Shown here: in pieces, positions 55,671 to 64,000 of the stretch
Position numbering within the stretch: the stretch's first letter is position 1
Layout of the letters: each line of letters begins with the position of its first letter
From: Microvirga flavescens
Lineage (GTDB): Bacteria > Pseudomonadota > Alphaproteobacteria > Rhizobiales > Beijerinckiaceae
Direction: 5' to 3'
DNA length: 64,000 nucleotides
NCBI RefSeq assembly: GCF_003290125.1
Contig: NZ_QMKH01000006.1
Coordinates: 1 to 64,000, forward strand
Made by a program: the position numbers and the translations under genes
The notes under the pieces: model-generated
Databases searched by the model: none
Told to the model about the DNA's origin: nothing
What the model saw: only the letters and a program-made list of their open reading frames with translations

Positions 55671-57905
55671 TCATGCTCCTTGCAGAACGAGCTCGGGCGC
55701 GGCTTCTGCGCGCGCGGGCAGGGTGCTCTTGTTGCTGCGCGCGCGCAAGGCGTTGAGGGTCACGATGGTCGAGGAGCCCGACATGGCGAGCGCGGCGACG
55801 AGGGGCGTGACATAGCCTAGAAAGGCGAGCGGCACGGCGATGAGGTTGTAGACGAGCGCGATCATCAGGTTCTGCCGCATGAGGCGATGCGCCTTTTGCG
55901 CGATGTCCACGGTGGCGAGAACCGGCGCGAGATGGTCGCCGAGGAACACCGCGTCGGCCTGGGCCTGGGTGAGGTCGGCGGCGGAAATCGGGGAAAGCGA
56001 AACGTGAGCTGCCGCAAGCGCGGGTGCATCGTTGAGCCCGTCGCCGACCATCAGAACCTTGCGGCCCTCACTCTTCAACTCTTCAAGCGCGGCGATCTTG
56101 TCGGCTGGCTTCGCGCCGCCGCGCCAAACGGAGATGCCGAGGGCCTCAGCAATCGGAGCGACCGCTTCCGGCCTGTCGCCGGAGAGGATGCGGCAATCGA
56201 GGCCCTTCGCGCACAGGTCCGCGATGACGGATGCCGCATCCGGCCGCAGCGCCTGACGGACAAGCAGGATGGCCCGCTTCTCACCCCAGGCGAAGGCGAT
56301 GAGAGAGCAATCGGGATGGCGGGCCGCGCTCTCCCGTGCCTCGTTTTCGAGGCCGCAGAAGGCGGGCGAGCCGAGCCGCATCTCGACACCGTCCACGACG
56401 GCGCGGACGCCCTGTCCCGGCTCTTCGACCACGCCTTCATAGGCGCGGCGATCGCCATCAGCCCGCGCCACCGCCGCCGCGAGGGGGTGGTGGCTCGAAA
56501 GTGCGATCCGTGCCGCTGCTTCGAGAATGTAGGGCGCGATGCCGGCGCCGTTGACCACCTGCATGTCGGGCAAGGTCAGGGTGCCGGTCTTGTCGAAGAC
56601 GACGGTGTCGACGGCGGCGAGCCGCTCCAAAGCATCGCCCGCGTTGAGGAACACGCCCGCGCGAAACAGCGCGCCGGAGGCCACGACCTGAACCACTGGC
56701 ACGGCGAGCGCCAGCGCGCAGGGGCAGGTGATGATGAGAACGGCGACGGCGGTGAGAATGGCGTCATGCACGCTTGCGCCGGTGGCGATCCATGTCAGCG
56801 CCGTGAGCGCCGCCGCCGTGTGCACCACGGGAGCATAGGCACGGGCCACGCGGTCAGCGAGCTGCACGTAGCGCGACTTTGCGGCGGCGGCGTTTTCGAG
56901 AAGCCGCTCCACCTCATCGAGCAGGGTGCCCTTACCCGCTGCGGTCACGCGCAAGGTCAGCGTGCCGTTGTAATTCAGGCTGCCCGCGTAGACCTGATCG
57001 CCCGCCCGCGTGGGGCGGTGGGCGGTTTCGCCCGTCACGAGGCTCTCGTCGATCTCGGAGGAGCCGGAGATGACGATGCCATCCACGGCGACGCGTTCGC
57101 CAGGGCGCACGAGCACCCGGTCGTCAGGTCGCAGGGCGGCGGTGGGAATGAGGACGATCTCGCCGGTGGAATCGATGCGGTGCGCGACTTCGGCTCTGAG
57201 CGAAGCGAGATTGCCTGCCACCGCGCGGGTCTTGCGGCGCATGGCCTGATCGAGATAGCGCCCGCACAAAAGGAAGAAGAGCAGCATCACCACCGAGTCG
57301 AAATAGGTGTGCTCGGCGTGGTTCAGGGTCTCGACGACCGACATGGTGAGCGCGAGCAGAATGCCGATGACGATCGGCACGTCCATGTTGGTGCGCTTGT
57401 TGCGCAGGGCCTTCATGGCGCTCTGGAAGAAAGGCTGGCCCGCATAGGCCACGGCGGGCAGGGCGATGAGGGCGGCGAGCCAGTGGAAGAAGTCGCGGGT
57501 TTCCGGCGTGATGTCCGTCACGTTGCCGGACCAGACGGAGACCGCGAGCAGCATGATGTTCATGGAGGCAAAGCCTGCCACCGCAAGGCATTTCAGAAGC
57601 CATTGCGCGCGGCGCGCCTCTTCCTCCTCCACCAGGCGGGATTGGAAAGGGTGGGCCCGGTAGCCGAGCCGCCGCAATTCCTCCACCACGGCGCTGGGCG
57701 CGACTTCGCCCTCCTTCCATTCCACCGCGAGACGATGGTTGGTGTAGTTCAGCCGCGCATCCACGATGCCGGGCAGGCGCAGGACGCCGCTTTCGATCTC
57801 GTCGATGCAGGCGGCGCAGTCGATCCCCTCGACGGCAAGGTCGAGATGGGCCGTGCCGTTGTCTTCGTGCTTGACGAAAATGGAGAGATCGAGGGTCTCG
57901 GCCAT
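55671..57905 (-). CDS. ccoI: Copper-translocating P1B-ATPase CcoI/FixI
   Basis: A 744-residue P-type ATPase. An N-terminal metal-binding domain has CAAC at 30-33; eight membrane segments follow, with the CPC motif at 394-396 (TCPCALALAVPVV), the phosphorylation site DKTGTLT from 438 and GDGLNDAPALAAAHVSL. CcoI exports copper to the periplasm during cbb3 maturation. Located between ccoH and ccoS as in the standard ccoGHIS order. Confidence 0.95.
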   Translation of the reverse strand: MAETLDLSIFVKHEDNGTAHLDLAVEGIDCAACIDEIESGVLRLPGIVDARLNYTNHRLAVEWKEGEVAPSAVVEELRRLGYRAHPFQSRLVEEEEARRAQWLLKCLAVAGFASMNIMLLAVSVWSGNVTDITPETRDFFHWLAALIALPAVAYAGQPFFQSAMKALRNKRTNMDVPIVIGILLALTMSVVETLNHAEHTYFDSVVMLLFFLLCGRYLDQAMRRKTRAVAGNLASLRAEVAHRIDSTGEIVLIPTAALRPDDRVLVRPGERVAVDGIVISGSSEIDESLVTGETAHRPTRAGDQVYAGSLNYNGTLTLRVTAAGKGTLLDEVERLLENAAAAKSRYVQLADRVARAYAPVVHTAAALTALTWIATGASVHDAILTAVAVLIITCPCALALAVPVVQVVASGALFRAGVFLNAGDALERLAAVDTVVFDKTGTLTLPDMQVVNGAGIAPYILEAAARIALSSHHPLAAAVARADGDRRAYEGVVEEPGQGVRAVVDGVEMRLGSPAFCGLENEARESAARHPDCSLIAFAWGEKRAILLVRQALRPDAASVIADLCAKGLDCRILSGDRPEAVAPIAEALGISVWRGGAKPADKIAALEELKSEGRKVLMVGDGLNDAPALAAAHVSLSPISAADLTQAQADAVFLGDHLAPVLATVDIAQKAHRLMRQNLMIALVYNLIAVPLAFLGYVTPLVAALAMSGSSTIVTLNALRARSNKSTLPARAEAAPELVLQGA

Positions 57906-57917
57906 CGAAAGGGGCTC

Positions 57918-58436
57918 CTAGATCGTGACGCGGCTCTTGGAGCGGAAGACAGTTTCGTCCTTGCGCTTGAGATCGAGCACGATGTCCCATTGGCCGTGGG
58001 GAACGGGCATCGTGGCCTCGAACACGCCGGGGGCTGTTTCCGTGGGTTTGAGGATGACGTCCCGCCGCTGGTCGGTGGGATGGGACAGCCGCACCTGGAC
58101 ATCGAGCCCGGTCAATGCGCGGCTCTCGGCATCACGCGCATTCACGGTGACACGGGTAGCCTCGCCCTCGGGGCGGAGATTAGCCTCGACCTTCCAATGC
58201 AGGGCGTCCTGCGCCTCGGCGATCGCCACGTCTTTCTTGAAGGTCAGGCCCGCCTTGTAGGAGCTTTCCGTCTCCACGCCGCCGAAGGTGGAGGTCGCGA
58301 CACGCACCATCACCGCATTCATGGCGAAGACCGTGCCGAAGAACGCGAACAGGCAGGCAAGGACCATGCGGCCGGTGAGGGGGCGCGGTGCGCGTTTGGG
58401 GGCGAGGGTTGTCGGCATCGCAGTGTCCTCAATCAT
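57918..58436 (-). CDS. ccoH: Cytochrome cbb3 oxidase assembly protein CcoH/FixH
   Basis: A 172-residue FixH protein: one N-terminal membrane helix (MVLACLFAFFGTVFAMNAVM) and a periplasmic beta-rich part with VRVATSTFGGVETESSYKAG, then VQVRLSHPTDQRRD and DIVLDLKRKDETVFRSKSRV. It stabilises CcoN during assembly. Begins inside ccoG (ATGA overlap) and ends 12 bp before ccoI. Confidence 0.92.
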   Translation of the reverse strand: MIEDTAMPTTLAPKRAPRPLTGRMVLACLFAFFGTVFAMNAVMVRVATSTFGGVETESSYKAGLTFKKDVAIAEAQDALHWKVEANLRPEGEATRVTVNARDAESRALTGLDVQVRLSHPTDQRRDVILKPTETAPGVFEATMPVPHGQWDIVLDLKRKDETVFRSKSRVTI

Positions 58437-59902
58437 GGCGCCTTGAAATGGTCGCTCGCGTGAGCGGTTTCGCCGCTCGAGAGATCCGTCAGAGTGAACG
58501 TCAGTGTGGTCGAAGGTTCAAGGGTGTTGTCGCTCGCGGTGACGAGGACGCGCGCTTCGAGCGTCTGGTCGGGCTTCACGGTCAGGACCGCGCGGCCCTG
58601 CGAGTCGATTTCCCCGCCGACGATGTCGATTTTGGGCGCGTTCAACCCGGTGACGGTGAGGGCGAAACGGCGGTCGTCGAGGTGCTTGTTGCCGACGCGG
58701 ACCGTGTAGGCATTGCGGATCGAGCCGTCGGACAGGCGCACGAACATCGGGTTGCGGTCGTGCAGCACGCTCAGATCCGCGTTGTTGCGGAAGGCGAGCG
58801 CCGAGATCATCACCGCGCCAACAAGCGCGATCAGTCCGGCATAAAGCACGGTGCGCGGACGCAGGATGCGCCGGACCTCCGGGCGGCCCTCGATGCGGGC
58901 CTGTACGTTCATGTCCGTATCGTAGGCGATGAGGCGGGTGGGGCGGCCGATCTTCGCCATCACGGTGTCGCAGGCATCGATGCACAGGCCGCACTGGATG
59001 CAATCGAGCTGCAACCCTTTGCGGATATCGACGCCCGTGGGGCACACGGCGACGCACTGGCCGCAATCCACGCAATCGCCAGCCGGAACGCCCGCTTTGC
59101 GCAGGGCGTCGTTCTTCTTCGCCGAGCCGCGCGGCTCGCCGCGATCATAGCGATAAGTGACGTTGAGCGCGTATTCGTCTGTGAGCGCCGCCTGAATGCG
59201 CGGCCAGGGGCACATGTAGGTGCAGACCTGCTCGCGCATGAAACCGGCGAGGGTGTAGGTCGTAAAGGTGAGGATGCCGATCCAGATATAGGCGATCATC
59301 GGCGCCTGGAAGGTGGCGAGCTCTTTGACCAGAGTCGGCGCATCCGCGAAATAGAGCACCCACGCACCGCCGGTCCACCAGGCGATCATGAGCCAGATGG
59401 AGTGCTTGAGCAGACGAAGCGAGAAGATCTCCAGCTTGCGGCCTTCCTTCTCGCGGCGGATGCGGTCGCGCTTCTCGCCTTCGATCAGGCGTTCGATGGA
59501 ATAGAACAGGTCCGTCCAGACCGTCTGCGGGCAGAGATAACCGCACCACAGACGCCCCGCCACCGCGTTCATCAGGAACAGGGCGAGGGAGGCCAGAATG
59601 AGCAGGCCAGTGATGTAATAGACTTCCTGCGGCCAGATCTCGATGAAGAAGAAGTAGAAACGGTTGTTGGCGAGATCGACCAGGATCGCCTGGTCGGGGG
59701 CGTTCGGGCCGCGGTCCCAGCGGATGAAGGGCAGGAAGTAGTAGATGCCCAGCGTGATCGCGAGCACGATCCACTTGATCCTGCGGAACTGGCCTTTCAC
59801 CGCCTGCGGATAGATGGCCTTGCGCGCGACGTAGAGGGGCGCATCGTCTTCGCCAGCCGGTTCCGGCGTGGCGAGATTGGAGGCAAGGGGAGCGTCAGCC
59901 AT
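58433..59902 (-). CDS. ccoG: Cytochrome cbb3 oxidase accessory protein CcoG/FixG
   Basis: A polyferredoxin-type membrane protein of about 489 residues. YVARKAIYPQAVKGQFRRIK, LWCGYLCPQTVWTDLFYSIE, CTYMCPW and two 4Fe-4S sets (CVDCGQCVAVCPTGVDIRKG; CIQCGLCIDACD) are present. CcoG is reported to reduce Cu(II) for cbb3 assembly. The frame is open to a TTG at 59980, but that start lies in an FNR box; ATG 59902 after GGCGGAATCA (or ATG 59920) is more likely. Confidence 0.9.
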   Translation of the reverse strand: MADAPLASNLATPEPAGEDDAPLYVARKAIYPQAVKGQFRRIKWIVLAITLGIYYFLPFIRWDRGPNAPDQAILVDLANNRFYFFFIEIWPQEVYYITGLLILASLALFLMNAVAGRLWCGYLCPQTVWTDLFYSIERLIEGEKRDRIRREKEGRKLEIFSLRLLKHSIWLMIAWWTGGAWVLYFADAPTLVKELATFQAPMIAYIWIGILTFTTYTLAGFMREQVCTYMCPWPRIQAALTDEYALNVTYRYDRGEPRGSAKKNDALRKAGVPAGDCVDCGQCVAVCPTGVDIRKGLQLDCIQCGLCIDACDTVMAKIGRPTRLIAYDTDMNVQARIEGRPEVRRILRPRTVLYAGLIALVGAVMISALAFRNNADLSVLHDRNPMFVRLSDGSIRNAYTVRVGNKHLDDRRFALTVTGLNAPKIDIVGGEIDSQGRAVLTVKPDQTLEARVLVTASDNTLEPSTTLTFTLTDLSSGETAHASDHFKAP

Positions 59903-59966
59903 TGATTCCGCCGAAATCATCTCGATTGGTTCGACTTTCGAATAGGCCCATGCCTGCTGCCACGCC

Positions 59967-59980
59967 TTGATCTGAGTCAA
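59967..59980 (-). promoter_or_regulatory. FNR/FixK box upstream of ccoG
   Basis: Minus strand TTGAC-TCAG-ATCAA (consensus TTGAT-N4-ATCAA, one difference). A start about 41 bases downstream (near 59932) with CTATTC as -10 would give a short leader for ccoG. The ccoN box has the same deviation, G in the same place. Confidence 0.7.
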
Positions 59981-59985
59981 TGAAA

Positions 59986-60014
59986 AGCGGCCGGTGGGGG
60001 CGCCACCGGCCGCT
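59986..60014 (-). terminator. 12-bp hairpin between ccoP and ccoG
   Basis: AGCGGCCGGTGG (59986-59997) pairs perfectly with CCACCGGCCGCT (60003-60014); on the minus strand it is followed by TTTT. It probably ends or attenuates the ccoNOQP message before the ccoG promoter. Confidence 0.65.
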
Positions 60015-60042
60015 CAAATCGTCAGATTGTTCGTCGACAGTG

Positions 60043-60921
60043 CTAGCGTGCGCCGCCGAGCGAGTGAACGTAGAGGGTCAGGGCCTTGATGGTCGTGTCG
60101 TCGAGGCGCTCGTGCCAGGTCGGCATCACGCCGCCGCGACCATTCGTGAGACCTTCCATGATGGCCGCCTTGTCTGCCCCGAAGAGCCAGATCTTGTCGG
60201 TCAGGTTCGGCGCGCCAAGCTCTTGATTGCCTTGGCCTTTGGGGCCGTGGCAGGCGGCGCAGTTATCCGCGAAGACCTTGGCCCCGGCGGTGAGGTCCGC
60301 GCCCTTCTCGACCGGCAGGCCGGAGAGGCTGCGCACGTAATCCGCAACGTTGGAGATCTCAGGGCGCTTCAGCATGCCGTCGCGACCGAAGGCGGGCATG
60401 GAGCCCTGATGGCCCTTGTCGTTCGTGGAGCGGGCGCCGTAGCGGATGGTGTGTTCGATCTGCGCCAAAGTGCCACCCCAGAGCCAGTCGTCGTCGTTGA
60501 GGTTCGGGTAGCCCTTGGCGCCGCCGCCGCCCGCGCCGTGGCAGGGCGCGCAGTTGTCGCCGAAGGCGGCCTTTCCTTGAGCCCGCGCGAAGGCGAACAA
60601 CTCGGGATTCTTCGTGACGTCTTCAAGCGAGGTCTGCGCGAGTTTCGCGGTCATCCCTGCGCGCTGGGCCTTCAGGGCGTCGAGATCTTCGACGATGGCC
60701 TCACGCGATTGCCAGTTGAAGAAACCGCGCGTGTAGGAAGCCGCGAGCGGCCAGGCCGGATAGACGATCCAGTAGCCGATGGACCAGATGATGGTGAGAT
60801 AGAAGGACCACAACCACCAGCGCGGAAGCGGATTGTTGAGTTCGGAAATCCCGTCCCAGCTGTGCCCGGTCGTGGTGACGCCGGTGACGGCATCGACCTG
60901 TTCGTGCGTGTCGTGGGCCAT
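60043..60921 (-). CDS. ccoP: Cytochrome cbb3 oxidase diheme subunit CcoP/FixP
   Basis: A 292-residue membrane-anchored diheme cytochrome c. One membrane segment (YLTIIWSIGYWIVYPAWPL, about 41-59), then heme sites CAPCH (124-128) and CAACH (221-225), with distal Met candidates in HQGSMPAFG and GGVMPTWHE. CcoP passes electrons from bc1/cytochrome c to CcoO and CcoN. Three bases after ccoQ. Confidence 0.96.
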   Translation of the reverse strand: MAHDTHEQVDAVTGVTTTGHSWDGISELNNPLPRWWLWSFYLTIIWSIGYWIVYPAWPLAASYTRGFFNWQSREAIVEDLDALKAQRAGMTAKLAQTSLEDVTKNPELFAFARAQGKAAFGDNCAPCHGAGGGGAKGYPNLNDDDWLWGGTLAQIEHTIRYGARSTNDKGHQGSMPAFGRDGMLKRPEISNVADYVRSLSGLPVEKGADLTAGAKVFADNCAACHGPKGQGNQELGAPNLTDKIWLFGADKAAIMEGLTNGRGGVMPTWHERLDDTTIKALTLYVHSLGGAR

Positions 60922-60924
60922 CGA

Positions 60925-61080
60925 TCAATCCTCCTTGAGAGGGATGCGCGCCGCGTCTTCGAAACGCTTCTTGCGCGAGGGGGCGAGGGCATAGACCAGC
61001 ACCGCGAGGAAAGCCGCGACGAAGTAGAGGAGCCCCCAGGTCTGGGCGAATTCTGCGAGGGTTTTGTACGTGTCGGACAT
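60925..61080 (-). CDS. ccoQ: Cytochrome cbb3 oxidase subunit CcoQ/FixQ
   Basis: A 51-residue single-pass protein: MSDTYKTLAEFAQTWGLLYF, then the helix continues to VYALAPSRKKRFEDAARIPL. The FaqTWgLlyF...ApsrkkrFedAA pattern is the CcoQ signature. It stabilises the oxidase complex. Located between ccoO and ccoP, 12 bp after ccoO. Confidence 0.93.
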   Translation of the reverse strand: MSDTYKTLAEFAQTWGLLYFVAAFLAVLVYALAPSRKKRFEDAARIPLKED

Positions 61081-61092
61081 CTCTTCCACTCC

Positions 61093-61827
61093 TCAGCGAA
61101 CGTTCGCCTTGTTGTCGTAGAGCTTGAAGTCGACCTGCGTTCCCAGCATCTGCAGGTAGGCGATCAGGGCGTCGGCCTCCGTGAGACGCTGGGGATTGCC
61201 GTCGAAGTCGCGCGCCTGCACCTTGGGATAGCGCGAGGCGAGCGCCGCTGCGTCCGGATCGTCGGTGGTCGCCTGCGTGCGCAGGTCGGTTGCCGCCTTG
61301 GCGATCATCTCGGGCGAGTAGGGCACGCCCAGCGCCGCCTGGACCTTCATGTCATCCGCGACGAGAGACGGCTCGAGTTCGCGCTGCGTGAGCCAGGGAT
61401 AGCTCGGCATGATGGAGCCGGGCACCACCGCGCGCGGGTCGTTGAGGTGGTCGCGGTGCCACTCGTCCGAATACTTGTTGCCGACGCGGGCAAGATCCGG
61501 ACCCGTGCGCTTGGAACCCCACTGGAACGGCCGGTCATACATGCTCTCGGCGGCCAGCGAGTAATGGCCATAGCGCTCCACCTCGTCGCGTAGCGGGCGG
61601 ATCATCTGGCTGTGGCAGTTGTAGCAGCCCTCGCGGACGTAGACGTTACGTCCGGCGAGTTCGAGCGGGGTGTAAGGCCGCACGCCCTCCACCTTCTCAA
61701 TGGTGCTCTTGAGATAGAAGAGCGGTACGATTTCCACGAGACCGCCGATGGAGATCACGATCAAAACGCCGATGAGCAGGATGATCGAGTTGGTCTCGAA
61801 GATTTTGTGACGGGACCAGAGGGACAT
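61093..61827 (-). CDS. ccoO: Cytochrome cbb3 oxidase monoheme subunit CcoO/FixO
   Basis: A 244-residue membrane-anchored cytochrome c: N-terminal helix ([20 protein letters not shown]), heme site CYNCH at 68-72 within [20 protein letters not shown], and [20 protein letters not shown]. Full length. Follows ccoN by 11 bp. Confidence 0.96.
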   Translation of the reverse strand: MSLWSRHKIFETNSIILLIGVLIVISIGGLVEIVPLFYLKSTIEKVEGVRPYTPLELAGRNVYVREGCYNCHSQMIRPLRDEVERYGHYSLAAESMYDRPFQWGSKRTGPDLARVGNKYSDEWHRDHLNDPRAVVPGSIMPSYPWLTQRELEPSLVADDMKVQAALGVPYSPEMIAKAATDLRTQATTDDPDAAALASRYPKVQARDFDGNPQRLTEADALIAYLQMLGTQVDFKLYDNKANVR

Positions 61828-61838
61828 GATCGTTTCCT

Positions 61839-63494
61839 TTATTCAGCGGCGGCAAGAGCCGGCGTTACCTCGACGGCGACATCCTGAGCGGCCGTGATCG
61901 TCTTCCAGACGTTCCAGGCCATGATCAGACTGCCGCCGACGAAGAGCGCGCCGCCGAGAGCACGGATGACGTAGAAGGGGTGCATGGCTTCCACGGTTTC
62001 GATGAAGGAGTATTCAAGGAAGCCGAGGCTCGTGTAGGCGCGCCACATGAGGCCCTGCAGGATGCCCGCCACCCACATCGACGAGATGTAGAGAACGATG
62101 CCGAGCGTCGAGATCCAGAAGTGCCAGTTCACGGCCTTCATGGAGTACAGGCGCTCCTTGTTCCACAGCCACGGGACGAGGCAGTAGATCGCGCCGAAGG
62201 ACACGTAGGCCACCCAGCCGAGCGCGCCGGAATGAACGTGGCCGATGGTCCAGTCGGTATAGTGCGAGAGCGAGTTCACCGCCTTCACCGACATGAGCGG
62301 ACCTTCGAAGGTGGCCATGCCGTAGAAGGCCACCGACACCACCATCATGCGAAGCACCGGATCGGTACGCAGCTTGTCCCACGCGCCTGAGAGGGTCATG
62401 AGGCCGTTGATCATGCCGCCCCAGGAGGGCATCCACAGCATGATCGAGAAGGTCATGCCCAGCGTCTGCGCCCAATCGGGCAGGGCGGTGTAGTGCAGGT
62501 GATGCGGGCCGGCCCAGATGTAGAGGAAGATCAGCGCCCAGAAGTGGATGATCGACAGCCGGTACGAGTAGACCGGACGCTCAGCCCGCTTCGGGATGAA
62601 GTAGTACATGATGGCGAGGAAGCCGGCGGTGAGGAAGAAGCCCACCGCGTTATGGCCGTACCACCACTGCACCATCGCATCCTGCACGCCCGCCCAGACG
62701 ATGTAGCTCTTGGGCGAGAAGATCGAGACCGGGATCGTGGCGTTGTTGCCCAGATGCAGGACGGCGATGGTCAGGATGAAGGCGAGGTAGAACCAGTTCG
62801 CCACATAGATGTGAGGCTCCTTGCGGCGCATGACCGTGCCGAGGAACACGAGGAGATACGCGACCCAGACGACGGTGAGCCACAGATCCGCATACCACTC
62901 GGGCTCGGCGTATTCCTTGCCCTGCGTGATGCCGAGCAGGTAGCCCGTGCCCGCGATGACGATGAAGAAATTGTAGCCGAGCACCACGAACCACGGGGCG
63001 ATGTCGCCAACGAGACGCGCGCGCGAGGTGCGCTGCACCACGTAGAGGGAGGTCGCGATCAGCACGTTGCCGCCGAACGCGAAGATGACCGCCGAGGTGT
63101 GCAGCGGCCGCATGCGCCCGAAGGAGAGCCACGCCGTGTCGAAGTTCAGCGCGGGGAAGGCGAGCTGCGATGCGATGAGAAGGCCGATCACGAAGCCGGC
63201 CACGCCCCAGAATACGCCAGCGATGGTGGCGAACTTCACCGGCCCCATGTTGTAGTTGGGTTTGCCGTTGATCGTCAGCGGCGGCAACAGGGCCGGGCGG
63301 TCGTAATAACGGTCCACGATCTTGAAGGCCGCCCAGCCGCTGGCGGCGGCGAACAGGTAAGCGTGGAATGCGTATTCCGGCGTATGGGCCTTCGCTGCGA
63401 TGATGATGCACAGAAGTGCCAGCGCCGCGAAGGCAAGGGCGGAGCCCGCCTCGCCGAAGGTCATGCTTTTTTGGGATGTTGCCGCTTGCGTCAT
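61839..63494 (-). CDS. ccoN: Cytochrome cbb3 oxidase catalytic subunit CcoN/FixN
   Basis: A 551-residue heme-copper oxidase subunit I of the C family. [20 protein letters not shown] and [20 protein letters not shown] hold heme ligands; [20 protein letters not shown] holds the CuB His and the Tyr used in C-type oxidases; [20 protein letters not shown] gives further CuB His. ATG 63494 is used; a GTG 14 codons upstream would extend it. High-affinity O2 reduction under low oxygen. First gene of ccoNOQP. Confidence 0.96.
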   Translation of the reverse strand: MTQAATSQKSMTFGEAGSALAFAALALLCIIIAAKAHTPEYAFHAYLFAAASGWAAFKIVDRYYDRPALLPPLTINGKPNYNMGPVKFATIAGVFWGVAGFVIGLLIASQLAFPALNFDTAWLSFGRMRPLHTSAVIFAFGGNVLIATSLYVVQRTSRARLVGDIAPWFVVLGYNFFIVIAGTGYLLGITQGKEYAEPEWYADLWLTVVWVAYLLVFLGTVMRRKEPHIYVANWFYLAFILTIAVLHLGNNATIPVSIFSPKSYIVWAGVQDAMVQWWYGHNAVGFFLTAGFLAIMYYFIPKRAERPVYSYRLSIIHFWALIFLYIWAGPHHLHYTALPDWAQTLGMTFSIMLWMPSWGGMINGLMTLSGAWDKLRTDPVLRMMVVSVAFYGMATFEGPLMSVKAVNSLSHYTDWTIGHVHSGALGWVAYVSFGAIYCLVPWLWNKERLYSMKAVNWHFWISTLGIVLYISSMWVAGILQGLMWRAYTSLGFLEYSFIETVEAMHPFYVIRALGGALFVGGSLIMAWNVWKTITAAQDVAVEVTPALAAAE

Positions 63495-63576
63495 GGGCCT
63501 CGAACCTTCTTTCAAGGGCGAGGCACTAAGCTTCACCCTTAGAACGAGGCTCTAAGGGGATAACAGGGGCGCGGCA

Positions 63577-63590
63577 TTGATGTAAGTCAA
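63577..63590 (-). promoter_or_regulatory. FNR/FixK box upstream of ccoN
   Basis: Minus strand TTGAC-TTAC-ATCAA, one base from the TTGAT-N4-ATCAA consensus. TTAGAG at 63550-63555 could serve as -10 with a start near 63542, which puts the box at about -41.5, the class II position for FNR activation. Confidence 0.78.
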
Positions 63591-63624
63591 AACGGCCCTG
63601 CTTCGGGCAGGGGCGGCCAGGTCG

Positions 63625-64000
63625 CTACCGGGTCGCCAATGCCTTGATTTGCGGGAGGTTTGTGAGGCGCACGCCTTCCGGCACGACGACAATGGCGCCG
63701 CTCTTGGCGAGCTTCGAGAAGGTCCGGCTCACGGTTTCGATGGTCAGGCCGAGGAAATCGGCGATGTCCTGCCGGCTCATGGGCAGCGGCAGGGTGATTG
63801 AGGTGTGCCCGATTCGGGCAAAGCGCTCCACAAGGCTCATCAGGAAGGCGGCGACGCGCTCGTCCGCCGTGCGCCGGCCGAGCAGGACCATCTGGTCTTG
63901 CGCGAGGCTGAGCTCATGGCTGGCGAATTCGTGCAGGCGGCGCAGGAGATGGGGCTTTTTGTCGAGGAAGGCCGTGAAGGTGCTGCGGGAGAATCGGCAG
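63625..64000 (-). CDS. Crp/Fnr-family regulator, C-terminal part (partial)
   Basis: The gene runs off the right edge; about 124 residues of the C-terminal half are readable. The dimerisation helix (RRLHEFASHELSLAQDQMVL) leads to the DNA-binding domain, where LPMSRQDIADFLGLTIETVS and the following RTFSKL form the helix-turn-helix with the E-xx-SR recognition pattern of FNR/FixK. The iron-sulfur cysteines, if any, would lie outside the window, so FnrN and FixK types cannot be told apart. Upstream of ccoN on the same strand; likely its activator. Confidence 0.88.
   Translation of the reverse strand, partial: CRFSRSTFTAFLDKKPHLLRRLHEFASHELSLAQDQMVLLGRRTADERVAAFLMSLVERFARIGHTSITLPLPMSRQDIADFLGLTIETVSRTFSKLAKSGAIVVVPEGVRLTNLPQIKALATR

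Noticed and set aside
55887..58463. 858-residue plus-strand open frame
   Set aside because: It lies opposite ccoI and ccoH, which have full family motifs. Long shadow frames are expected in high-GC DNA; the translation is His/Asp/Gly/Arg-rich and matches nothing.

Overview
The window reads as a chromosomal segment of an alphaproteobacterium, most likely of the order Hyphomicrobiales (Rhizobiales). The pointers are high GC, the order secY-adk-rpsM-rpsK-rpoA-rplQ without rpmJ, an ATP12-type F1-ATPase chaperone, an ExoR-like Sel1-repeat protein, an FNR-controlled ccoNOQP-ccoGHIS locus and short palindromic intergenic repeats of the kind common in that order. The family cannot be fixed from the sequence alone. 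No insertion sequence, prophage or CRISPR array was seen.

Layout: (1) 1-15033 is the end of tuf and then the S10, spc and alpha ribosomal-protein clusters with secY, adk and rpoA, closed by a clear rho-independent terminator. The S10/spc boundary (5473-5637) holds a promoter-like sequence and a foldable 136-nt element. (2) 15131-22783 carries an HtrA/DegP protease, a GNAT protein, rarA, a secreted protein, the fluoride channel crcB and a tightly coupled run of a pseudouridine synthase, a GNAT protein, a HAD phosphatase and ATP12. (3) 22892-33881 is acyl-CoA metabolism: pccB and pccA of propionyl-CoA carboxylase, separated by an opposite-strand thiol-dependent dioxygenase/esterase pair, then small housekeeping genes, an RraA-family protein and isovaleryl-CoA dehydrogenase. 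(4) 34092-49595 is mixed: GH25 muramidase, MgtE, tRNA-Leu(GAG), lipB, a methylcrotonyl-CoA carboxylase beta-type subunit, an exoR-like gene, exonuclease III, several oxidoreductases, glyoxalase I and a deformylase-like protein that lacks metal ligands. (5) 49692-53865 is a probable trans-4-hydroxy-L-proline catabolic island: a GntR regulator divergent from a DapA-family deaminase, a hydroxyproline epimerase and an FAD dehydrogenase, with a palindromic operator overlapping the promoter. (6) 53890-64000 holds an OsmC-like gene and then the complete high-affinity cbb3 oxidase system on the minus strand (ccoN-O-Q-P, ccoG-H-I-S), ending in a CcoA-like copper importer; an Fnr/FixK-type regulator is cut by the window end.

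How parts fit together: the cbb3 region reads as one self-contained micro-oxic respiration module: regulator, oxidase subunits, assembly proteins, copper exporter and probable copper importer. Two FNR boxes of the same form, one before ccoN and one before ccoG, and a 12-bp hairpin between ccoP and ccoG suggest two separately FNR-driven transcripts. The propionyl-CoA, isovaleryl-CoA and methylcrotonyl-CoA genes point to branched-chain amino acid and odd-chain acid catabolism, but the set in this window is incomplete.
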